Of a stretch of 64,000 bases of DNA, positions 57,220-64,000 are shown in pieces. The DNA is taken from contig CAYTPV010000001.1 of assembly GCA_964440115.1 (NCBI GenBank), positions 124,001-188,000 on the forward strand. Direction: 5' to 3'. The first letter of the stretch is position 1; every line of letters starts with the position of its first letter. The notes below the pieces were generated by a model, which saw only the letters and a program-made list of their open reading frames with translations, was not told the DNA's origin and searched no databases. The stretch is from JAEWWD01 sp964440115. Lineage in GTDB: Bacteria > Bacillota > Clostridia > Christensenellales > CAG-138. The translations under genes were made by a program, and so were the position numbers.

Positions 57220-57320
57220 TTGTCTGAGCTTATTTTTTGTTGTATATTGGAGGTACAGAAAAGCAATCAGCAAGGCTTTTTTGTGCTCCCTAGCCGCGAT
57301 CCTGACAACAGGAGGCGGCT
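57220..57320 (+). promoter_or_regulatory. Likely promoter and leader hairpin of the PdxA2-type gene
   Basis: TTGTCT (57220-57225) and TATATT (57243-57248) have a 17-bp spacer. In the leader, AGCCGC (57292-57297) pairs with GCGGCT (57315-57320) around an inner CCTG/CAGG stem, giving an interrupted hairpin about 90 nt before the ATG. Promoter strength is moderate; the regulatory role is unknown. Confidence 0.5.
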
Positions 57321-57410
57321 TCTATTGTTCGCTAATAACTTTTAATCACATCAGCTTGATGCATGCTCAATGTCAATAGAGACTAATTTAATACTTGGAG
57401 GGAAGTATTT

Positions 57411-58388
57411 ATGAAACCATTGGGTATCACTATGGGGGACGCTGCGGGCGTGGGCCCCGAAATCGCATTGCGTGCGTTCCGTGACGGAGCGGTCGGTGAG
57501 AATATCGTCATGATTGGCGATTATAGTGCACTTGTGTTTTGCAACGAAATGATGGGCCTTGATGTTCCAATCTGTTGTGTAAGTATGCCAAATGAGCTTC
57601 GGAATGGATACCTGAACGTACTAGATATGGCATTAATCAATAAAAATGATATTTCTATTGGGCAACTCAGCGCGTCGACTGGTCACGCCGCGTGCGAGTA
57701 TGTGAAGAGGGCGACGGAGTTGGCCCTTGCGAAAGAGATTGCGGGTATCGTTACGCTTCCCATCAATAAAGAAGCAGTCCGGCTCACGCTTCCGGATTTT
57801 ACCGGCCATACCGAATATATCGCAGCATTGTGCGGTAACCCAGAGGTTACCATGATGCTCTGGAGCGAGCGGCTGACCGTTACCCACGTTAGTACACATG
57901 TTTCCATGCGCCAAGCAGTAGAGCTGGTCAACAAGGAACGGATACAAGCCGTGATACGTCTGACGATGAGCGCGCTTATAGGCATGACTGAGCACCCGCG
58001 TATCGCTGTGGCAGGATTGAATCCACACGCTGGAGAACACGGATCGTTCGGAGACGAGGAATTACAGGAAATTACACCCGCAGTGGAAGCTGCACGCATG
58101 GAAGGAATTGATGCTTATGGCCCCATTCCACCTGATACTGTGTTTCTTCGTGCCGTACGCGGCAAGTATGATGCAGTAGTCTGTATGTACCATGATCAGG
58201 GGCACATACCCATGAAACTACTTGATTTCGAGGGTGGAGTCAACGTGACATTAGGACTCCCTATCATCCGCACTTCGGTTGACCACGGGACAGCATTCAA
58301 TATTGCTTATAAAGGTGTGGCGTCCACCCGGAGCTATGCAGCGGCCGTACGGTTTGCGCGTAGTATGGCCTCCAATATAGGCAAGTAG
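57411..58388 (+). CDS. pdxA2: PdxA2-type 4-phospho-hydroxyacid dehydrogenase
   Basis: 325 residues of the PdxA family, with a metal-binding FTGHTEYIAALCG, the MYHDQGHIPMK motif and DHGTAFNIAYKG. True PdxA makes a pyridoxine precursor. PdxA2 forms act on 4-phospho-D-threonate or erythronate in sugar-acid catabolism, usually beside a DtnK/DenK kinase. No such kinase is here, but the gene lies with PTS, DeoR and HPr genes, so the sugar-acid role is preferred. GGAGG lies 9 nt before the ATG. Confidence 0.75.
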   Translation: MKPLGITMGDAAGVGPEIALRAFRDGAVGENIVMIGDYSALVFCNEMMGLDVPICCVSMPNELRNGYLNVLDMALINKNDISIGQLSASTGHAACEYVKRATELALAKEIAGIVTLPINKEAVRLTLPDFTGHTEYIAALCGNPEVTMMLWSERLTVTHVSTHVSMRQAVELVNKERIQAVIRLTMSALIGMTEHPRIAVAGLNPHAGEHGSFGDEELQEITPAVEAARMEGIDAYGPIPPDTVFLRAVRGKYDAVVCMYHDQGHIPMKLLDFEGGVNVTLGLPIIRTSVDHGTAFNIAYKGVASTRSYAAAVRFARSMASNIGK

Positions 58389-58431
58389 CAGCGAATTAGA
58401 GGACATTGAGGAGAAGTTTACACAGCCAGCA

Positions 58432-58457
58432 GCCCCATCACCTCATAATGATGGGGC
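58432..58457 (+). terminator. Terminator of the PdxA2-type gene
   Basis: GCCCCATCA and TGATGGGGC form a 9-bp stem with an 8-nt loop, followed by CAATTTATTT. Confidence 0.8.
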
Positions 58458-58520
58458 CAATTTATTTGTACCCTATCGATTAATCCTAGTTTGTATGGCT
58501 ATTATATGTCGGCCTCGTGG

Positions 58521-58664
58521 TCACTCTTCATCTGTAACATTTCTCTCTATTAATGGTTCCACTGGGTTAGTCCAATCACCTCCAAGGTGATCCGCCTTAT
58601 TATCATTCACATAAGCGAAAGGCTTACCGTTTACTTTTCTGCTTTTCATTTGACGTTCTGCCAT
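58521..58664 (-). CDS. Small 47-aa hydrophilic protein, unknown
   Basis: MAERQMKSRKVNGKPFAYVN..ADHLGGDWTNPVEPLIER-like sequence, with GGAGG 5 nt before the ATG. It has no membrane helix or cysteine and is rich in charged residues. No family is recognised. It is divergent from the serine hydrolase gene, and the good ribosome site supports expression. Confidence 0.55.
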   Translation of the reverse strand: MAERQMKSRKVNGKPFAYVNDNKADHLGGDWTNPVEPLIERNVTDEE

Positions 58665-58790
58665 AGCATCCTCCTTGGTTTTACTTATTTGTAGATTTCC
58701 ACAAGCTTGCTTCCTTTATGTATTTGCAATCCCTTAGAATTGGGCTAGAATACTAACAAGCGTATTCTATATAGTGCAGGAGAGTTTATT

Positions 58791-60215
58791 ATGCAGGGAT
58801 ACTTCTTCGAAGCCATCACTCCGGAATCGGCTGGGATTTCCAGTGAAGCACTTGAGCGGTTTTATAAAGAAATTGTAACGCTGAAAATGCCGCTGCATAG
58901 CTTTTTACTTCTTAGGCATGGAAAGCTAATTACAGAGGGTTACTGGTGCCCGCATACGTCTGACGATAGACATATCATGTATTCTGTCAGTAAGAGCATA
59001 ACGTCTTTAGCTGTCGGATTTTGTATAGAGGAAGGTCTCTTTCAACTTTCAGATAGAGTAGTAGATATTTTGGCTGACAGAATCGATTATTCCGTGGACG
59101 ATTTCACAAAACAAATGACAGTCAGAAACCTGCTTACAATGTGCAGTGGCCATCCATGTGCTACAGATCGAACTGGGCAAGATTGGGTACGGACCTATCT
59201 AACTACCCCGCCCCCCTGCCCCCCGGGGAGCATATTTAACTACGATTCTATGGCTACCCATACGCTTTGTGCCATCATACAAAAAGTTTCTGGCATGAAA
59301 ATGATGGACTATTTGAAACCACGTTTGTTTGATCCTCTGCATATTGATGGTGCCTACTGTTTTGATGATCCTATGGGTATCAATACAGGCAGCCGAGGCG
59401 TTCATTGCAAGACAAGGGATATGGCTAAGCTGGGTCAGTTATTCTTGCAAAATGGATGTTGGGAGGGAAAGCAGATTGTACCGGCATGGTGGATTAAAGA
59501 AGCTACGAAAAAACAGGTTGATACCTCTACGAACAACATCAATCTAGACGGGAATACCGGTTATGGCTATCAGTTCTGGCATCTACGGGGTGACGCATAC
59601 GGTTGCAGAGGTATCGGGGGACAATGGATTGTTGTGATACCAAGCTTGGATTTAGTGTGGGTATCAACAGGTTGTCTACTTGGTGACGAGGGCAGTGATG
59701 ATTTGATATTGCGGCTGTTCTGGTCCATGATTGCACCATTTGTCAAAACTGAGCCGATCCCCGAAAATACCGAAGCATATGCCCGCCTACTTGCAATAAG
59801 CCGTGACCTTTCTTTCCCGATGCCCGACGGGTTGGCGCAGAGTGACATGCTGCATTATCTACCAGGTAAAACATATCGTCTTACACCTAATGAAGCGGAT
59901 TGTTCATCGATCAGCTTTGCCAAGTTTTATGGTGGGTTAAACATAACACTTAACATCGGTAATGAGAGCTTGAGTATAAATGCCGGACTAGATAAGTGGC
60001 TACCACAATACTTTGACTATGCTGGTGATGAAGGTTGGGCGCGTTGTGTATTTACAGATGCACAAACAATTGCGTGTCATATCCACTTGAAGAATAAGCT
60101 AGGAGGGTACAAGCTTGTGATACACATCAGCAATAAGCTTACACTTCAGTTATGGTCGATGGGTTACACTGATTTCCGTAGGCTGAAGATTTTGGCAGCG
60201 GCGAAGCTCGCCTAA
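58791..60215 (+). CDS. Serine hydrolase of the beta-lactamase/AmpC fold
   Basis: 474 residues, no signal peptide, so cytoplasmic. The nucleophile motif is S65-x-x-K68 (YSVSKSITSL), the tyrosine loop lies in FNYDSMAT, and GIGGQWIVVIPS is a KTG-like strand with unusual residues. The class C family includes esterases and D-aminopeptidases, so beta-lactam hydrolysis is not implied. The last 120 residues form an extra beta domain. A GCAGGAGAG site precedes the ATG. Confidence 0.85.
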   Translation: MQGYFFEAITPESAGISSEALERFYKEIVTLKMPLHSFLLLRHGKLITEGYWCPHTSDDRHIMYSVSKSITSLAVGFCIEEGLFQLSDRVVDILADRIDYSVDDFTKQMTVRNLLTMCSGHPCATDRTGQDWVRTYLTTPPPCPPGSIFNYDSMATHTLCAIIQKVSGMKMMDYLKPRLFDPLHIDGAYCFDDPMGINTGSRGVHCKTRDMAKLGQLFLQNGCWEGKQIVPAWWIKEATKKQVDTSTNNINLDGNTGYGYQFWHLRGDAYGCRGIGGQWIVVIPSLDLVWVSTGCLLGDEGSDDLILRLFWSMIAPFVKTEPIPENTEAYARLLAISRDLSFPMPDGLAQSDMLHYLPGKTYRLTPNEADCSSISFAKFYGGLNITLNIGNESLSINAGLDKWLPQYFDYAGDEGWARCVFTDAQTIACHIHLKNKLGGYKLVIHISNKLTLQLWSMGYTDFRRLKILAAAKLA

Positions 60216-60281
60216 TTAAAAAACAGGCTATGTTGTAGCGCAATATCTTATCGAAGTATGGATGTGCAATTTAAAGAATAA

Positions 60282-60320
60282 CCGGTATGTTTACTGCGTA
60301 GAGTTCAGTCAACATACCGG
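60282..60320. terminator. Bidirectional terminator
   Basis: CCGGTATGTT and AACATACCGG form a perfect 10-bp stem with a 19-nt loop, then ATTTTATTATT; it lies between the convergent hydrolase and EIIB-like genes. Confidence 0.8.
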
Positions 60321-60345
60321 ATTTTATTATTAATTTACAGTGACC

Positions 60346-60621
60346 TTATAAAGCAGCAATAATATCATCCACAGTTTTTTCAATCCCCATCTTTGTAACA
60401 AAGGCCATGCCGCTAATGACCGGCCTATTTGTCGGAACATTCAGTTTTCCTATGATTACAATTACGTCAGGGTTGATTTGTGCGAGATCCATCTCATAGA
60501 TATTTGCACCCACAACCTCAACATCGACTGATTTTTGTGCACATATCTTTTTGATGTTCTCAATTGCGAAATCAAGTTTGTGTGCTGACGTACCGGATGC
60601 AACCAATATTCTCTTTGCCAT
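60346..60621 (-). CDS. PTS EIIB-like protein lacking the active cysteine
   Basis: 91 residues from ATG 60621 with AAAGGAGG upstream. The fold and P-loop match galactitol-type EIIB (ILVASGTSAHKLDFAIENI), but S9 (codon TCC) stands where the phosphorylated Cys should be. It cannot carry phosphate in the normal way, so it may be a regulator or a sugar-sensing partner, or a degenerate copy. It is co-directional with the FGGY kinase, 128 bp after it. Confidence 0.7.
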   Translation of the reverse strand: MAKRILVASGTSAHKLDFAIENIKKICAQKSVDVEVVGANIYEMDLAQINPDVIVIIGKLNVPTNRPVISGMAFVTKMGIEKTVDDIIAAL

Positions 60622-60749
60622 ATTTCCTCCTTTAGCGTCTATATTCTTTAGTATTTTTGACCACATCCGGCCCAACATTACATTTTGACCATCTATAATG
60701 TGCGACCTACAGTGGCAAAGCGGAGTTCGAATTGAGCATAGAATGAGTT

Positions 60750-62342
60750 TTACGCATTCAAAGACGTAACAGCAGCGTGTTCAATAGTAAGACCACTTTC
60801 ATAGCGTTTCATGAACACATCAAAGCCTTTCTGATCCGTGGCGTTCGGCTGCAGCGTCTTGCCTTTACTGTTCTGAAAAACGCGATTGCTGAGATAATCG
60901 GAAAGCGTTTCGTTATTCTGACGGTTCTGGGAGTAGGCGGCGAGTATAGCCATGCCCCACGGGCCTCCTTCGCCGGCAGTGGTCATTACCGTGACGGGAA
61001 CGCCCAGCGCCGCAGCCATGACGCACTGGCCCACACCTTCTACTTTAAAGAAGCCACCGTGGCCAGTGATGCTGTCAACCTTAACCTTTTCTTCATGTAG
61101 AAGAACATCCATGCCTTTTCTGAGAGCTCCGACAGAGGTATACAAATTCACGCGCATGAAATTGGCAAGGTTGAATTTGCTTTTGGCGGTACGTGCAAAC
61201 AGCGGCCTACCCTCGGTAAATCCAGTCACATGCTCGCCCGAAAGATAATTATAAGCCAGAAGCCCGCCGCAATCTGCATCGCCTTCGAGTGCCTTGCGGT
61301 ACAGCGTGCCATACAGAGTATCCATATCCGGCTTCGCACCGAATGCCATAAGTGTTTCGCCAAAAAGCCGTACCCACGCATCCAAGTCGCCCGTGCAGTT
61401 GTTGCAGTGGGCCATTGCCACCGGATCGCCGGCAGGCGTTGCGAAGATATCAATTTCAGAGTGGACTTTTGACAGCGGCGTTTCCATCACAACCATGGCG
61501 AATACACTCGTACCCGCGCTCACGTTTCCCGTACGCGGCGCAACGCTGTTGGTTGCGACCATGCCGGTGTCGCCGTCCCCTTCGGGTGGGCAGAGGCAAA
61601 CGCCTGCTTTAAATGTGCCGGAAGGATCCAGTTGTTTTGCGCCTTCTTTAGTCAGAAGCCCCGCTTCCGCGCCCGCTATGCGTAAATCGGGCAGTATATC
61701 CTTCAGCTTCCAGGGATAGCCCTTATCCGACACAAGCTCATCAAACGCCTGCATCATGCGCGTATCGTATTGCTTGGTCGTACTGTCTACGGGGAACATG
61801 CCGCTGCCTTCTCCAATTCCGACCAGTCGTTTGCCTGTGAGCTGCCAATGGATATATCCGGCCAGCGTCGTTAGATAGGAAATGTCTTTCACATGCGCTT
61901 CATCATTCAGTATTATCTGGTAGAGATGCGCGATGCTCCACCGTTGGGGAATATTGAAGCCGAAATGCTCTGTGAGCTTTTCGCTGGCCTCTCCGGTAAT
62001 GGTGTTGCGCCATGTCCGAAAAGGGGCTAGCTGATTGCCGTCCTTATCGAAAGCCAGATACCCATGCATCATACCGGATATGCCGATTGCACCCACAGTG
62101 GTGAGTTCCACACTGAATTTGGTTTTTACATCCCGCACTAGATCGGCAAAGCAGGCGCGCAGCCCCGTCCAGACATCGTCGAGCGAATAGGTCCATATGC
62201 CGTTTTCCAGTTTGTTTTCCCATGCATGGCTACCTGCAGCGATGGGTTGATGGGATTTGTCAATGAGTACCGCCTTGATGCGCGTAGACCCCAACTCTAT
62301 TCCAAGATATGTTTCACTTGCTTTGAAAGCAACATTGCACAT
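60750..62342 (-). CDS. FGGY-family carbohydrate kinase
   Basis: 530 residues from ATG 62342 with AAAGGAG 9 nt upstream. The first ATPase-fold half has LGIELGSTRIKAVLID and GAIGISGMMHGYLAFD, the second has the phosphate-binding GNVSAGTSVFAM and ITGHGGFFKVEGVGQ. It belongs to the xylulokinase/ribulokinase group; the substrate cannot be assigned, and L-ribulose, xylulose or a polyol are options. It is probably the kinase of the pathway fed by the local PTS or another transporter. Confidence 0.85.
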   Translation of the reverse strand: MCNVAFKASETYLGIELGSTRIKAVLIDKSHQPIAAGSHAWENKLENGIWTYSLDDVWTGLRACFADLVRDVKTKFSVELTTVGAIGISGMMHGYLAFDKDGNQLAPFRTWRNTITGEASEKLTEHFGFNIPQRWSIAHLYQIILNDEAHVKDISYLTTLAGYIHWQLTGKRLVGIGEGSGMFPVDSTTKQYDTRMMQAFDELVSDKGYPWKLKDILPDLRIAGAEAGLLTKEGAKQLDPSGTFKAGVCLCPPEGDGDTGMVATNSVAPRTGNVSAGTSVFAMVVMETPLSKVHSEIDIFATPAGDPVAMAHCNNCTGDLDAWVRLFGETLMAFGAKPDMDTLYGTLYRKALEGDADCGGLLAYNYLSGEHVTGFTEGRPLFARTAKSKFNLANFMRVNLYTSVGALRKGMDVLLHEEKVKVDSITGHGGFFKVEGVGQCVMAAALGVPVTVMTTAGEGGPWGMAILAAYSQNRQNNETLSDYLSNRVFQNSKGKTLQPNATDQKGFDVFMKRYESGLTIEHAAVTSLNA

Positions 62343-62605
62343 TTCCGTTTCTCCTTTCATCACCTAAGGCTATTTTAATACAATTTAATTTTGCATTACA
62401 AGATAATGAAGTCCTATCGTTTGCATTTACTCCTATTGACTCAACAAATCGCCCGGTTTATACTCATTATGCGAACGTTTGTTCTATCACAAGGGAGTTA
62501 ACGTCAGTGTACACCATCAGCCAAGGACGGGGGAAATCGGCACTTTTTTCGTAGAGAATATCTATATTTTTCCCCTATTGCTTACCAACAATATGGAGGT
62601 AAAAA

Positions 62606-62902
62606 ATGATCTCTCCTTCTTACAACATCAATGAGTTCTTGGCCTATTTAGCAGGTAAAACAATATTTGAAGCCGCTGCTGCACAAAATGAAGTATACGA
62701 AGTCGAGCAATTGACGCGTGGTGGTCGCAGAGGAGCACCCAAAGCTAGGGAAATAGGTTGCAACCAATACGCTGAACTGTTAAAGGGGCTAATTTATTAT
62801 TTTGAAAATAACGTTCATCCCTATAGTGTATCAGGCGGTGATTTTTTAGCTTTTCAGAACGCTGCAACTAAACTTAGTTATTGGCCGTGGAATACTAAAT
62901 AA
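62606..62902 (+). CDS. Small hypothetical protein
   Basis: 98 residues; TGGAGG precedes the ATG by 6 nt. The central TRGGRRGAPKAREIG stretch is basic and the rest mixed helix. No family is recognised. It lies alone and is followed by a long hairpin. Confidence 0.55.
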   Translation: MISPSYNINEFLAYLAGKTIFEAAAAQNEVYEVEQLTRGGRRGAPKAREIGCNQYAELLKGLIYYFENNVHPYSVSGGDFLAFQNAATKLSYWPWNTK

Positions 62903-62959
62903 AATATCTGCGGATTGAATTTATAACCTCTGGCCTTTGATGCTCTGAATAGCTGAAGC

Positions 62960-63002
62960 GGCACCCGACGTCATCTCACTTAAGTGGGAGCCATCGGGTG
63001 CC
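62960..63002. terminator. Long hairpin after the small gene
   Basis: GGCACCCGA (62960-62968) and TCGGGTGCC (62994-63002) enclose an inner palindrome CACTTAAGTG. No T-run follows, so termination is uncertain. Confidence 0.5.
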
Positions 63003-63802
63003 TTACGGGGAGGCTCGTTTCCCAATTACACTATATCACCGTCCATACATAAAAAACAATGAACATCCAAGCGATATTCTGAAATGCCTATAATACCCCA
63101 CCGCACATCCAATGCACATTCCGAACTTCAAAAGGATCCCGTCACTTTATAAGCAGGAAAACGGGGCCTTTGGCATGTATTTCATACTTTTCAAAATCTC
63201 AGCTTTCATTCTATGTCAGCCACAAGCATGACTTTACTCACGATGAAATACAGACTTTGTTTGACGGTCATTAACGACTTCCGATTACAGTTGCTTACGA
63301 CGGACTGTGGATTGATGAACAAGCCCACGATTAATCACATCGGACAACGACTAAAGAAAAAGAGCTGACTGGCGTAATCATAGTCAGTATGCTCTATTTT
63401 GAATAGTTTCGTCTGCTGGAGTACCCTGCTTCACTTCTATCCCCAGTTTTTGTTTCTCGAATGCTGCGCCGAAAGGCTACTGGCCCTGCACATATGGAGA
63501 CCCATACGCAGACAAGAAATTCGAATACAGATTGTGTTATAACCCAAGTGCCCATACAGAGCTTGAAGTTGGATAAGAATGCAGGACAAATCGAAGGCTA
63601 TTTCAGCCCCGAAAACGGCCGCCGCTACATATTGCGCTGCGCGAACAACTACTAATGTATGGATGCGGGGATGCGGATTTGTTCGGTCGCTTACGATCCG
63701 TATTGCCCGCCATCACCCACTATGCGTCTTTTTAGTATACTGTAACTACCAAAATTCGAAGATTGATAACATGATATCTGAAAGAAAGCATCATGGTAAT
63801 TC
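63003..63802. other. Degenerate 800-bp stretch before the LacI gene
   Basis: Several short frames start and stop. None has a clear ribosome site, and I recognise no protein family. It looks like decayed coding or mobile DNA. Confidence 0.4.
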
Positions 63803-63831
63803 TTGACTCGATGTTGGAAAACATGTATAAT
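63803..63831 (+). promoter_or_regulatory. Promoter of the LacI-family gene
   Basis: TTGACT (63803-63808) and TATAAT (63826-63831) with a 17-bp spacer; the expected start is near 63838. Confidence 0.85.
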
Positions 63832-63843
63832 AAATTTAGAAAG

Positions 63844-63885
63844 TTACTTTAACGTTAAAGTAAACGATGACTTTAACGTTGATTA
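63844..63885. promoter_or_regulatory. Palindromic operator pair, likely LacI-family autoregulation
   Basis: TTACTTTAACGTTAAAGTAA at 63844-63863 is a perfect 20-bp palindrome with the central CG typical of LacI-family sites. A second partial copy, ACTTTAACGTTGAT, follows at 63870. Both lie just downstream of the -10 box, where bound repressor would block transcription. Confidence 0.75.
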
Positions 63886-63894
63886 GGAGAAAAC

Positions 63895-64000
63895 ATGCGA
63901 AAGACTGCCGGTCCGACGATGAAAGATATCGCGAAGCGCATGAATTTGAGTGTGACAACAGTATCCAAAGTCATCAACGGACACAGTGATATTTCTGAAG
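63895..64000 (+). CDS. LacI-family regulator, 3'-truncated by the window
   Basis: The first 35 codons show MKDIAKRMNLSVTTVSKVING, the LacI helix-turn-helix, with TAGGAGA upstream of the ATG. The rest of the gene lies beyond the window. Confidence 0.93.
   Translation, partial: MRKTAGPTMKDIAKRMNLSVTTVSKVINGHSDISE

Noticed and set aside
58791..60215. Antibiotic-resistance beta-lactamase
   Set aside because: No signal peptide and atypical KTG-like motif; the fold is shared by many esterases and peptidases.

Overview
The window looks like the chromosome of a Gram-positive anaerobe of the class Clostridia. The reasons are AGGAGG-type ribosome binding sites, S-layer-homology and sortase-type surface proteins, a BMP-type nucleoside ABC transporter, galactitol-type PTS genes and no Gram-negative envelope genes. 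Species cannot be named from this stretch. No complete tRNA, rRNA or CRISPR array is visible.

Layout. (1) 1-7.3 kb: two convergent surface-protein genes, a 5'-truncated SLH protein (+) and a 1.6 kb-residue-class adhesin-like protein of about 1,580 aa with a PPKTG sorting signal (-), then a 47-aa protein. (2) 7.6-32.0 kb: an accessory island bracketed by two direct copies of a structured ~95-bp repeat (7804-7897 and 31909-32006). It holds a TIR / P-loop NTPase / HD protein (-) and, divergently, a membrane protein with two Rossmann-like domains and a RyR-like C-terminus. These are followed by a tightly packed six-to-seven-gene operon: a vWA protein, a distant tubulin/FtsZ homologue, an unknown two-TM protein, a 1,417-aa membrane protein ending in a zinc ribbon and DA1-like HELTH metallopeptidase, an EssC-like FtsK/SpoIIIE ATPase, and two small helical proteins of WXG100 size. 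An IS256-family relic and a zinc-ribbon gene close the island. I regard this as the main candidate for an undescribed system: NLR-like sensing/NAD-cleaving parts beside a tubulin-vWA-type VII-secretion-like membrane machine.

(3) 32.1-43.6 kb: a ten-gene minus-strand operon. It runs from an RpiR regulator through two permeases, a BMP lipoprotein and a YufO-type ATPase to a dihydroorotate-dehydrogenase-like enzyme, an SsnA-type amidohydrolase and the three subunits of a molybdenum hydroxylase. Together these read as uptake, deamination and oxidation of purine-like N-heterocycles. (4) 44.2-47.2 kb: an AT-rich arginine deiminase gene of foreign look, a glyoxalase gene, and a decayed zone with fragments of an acyl-CoA dehydratase activase, a YmaF-like protein and a fructose-6-phosphate-aldolase/transaldolase gene.

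(5) 47.6-64 kb: a carbohydrate region. It carries an LsrF/DhnA-type class I aldolase, a SorC regulator, galactitol-type PTS EIIA, EIIB and EIIC, a DeoR regulator, a dedicated HPr, a PdxA2-type dehydrogenase, an FGGY kinase and a second EIIB-like protein whose cysteine is a serine. Also present are a PHP phosphatase, a serine hydrolase and several small or membrane proteins. The window ends in the first 35 codons of a LacI-family gene behind a textbook promoter and a perfect 20-bp palindrome. The substrate of this PTS locus is not evident and is probably a polyol or sugar acid.
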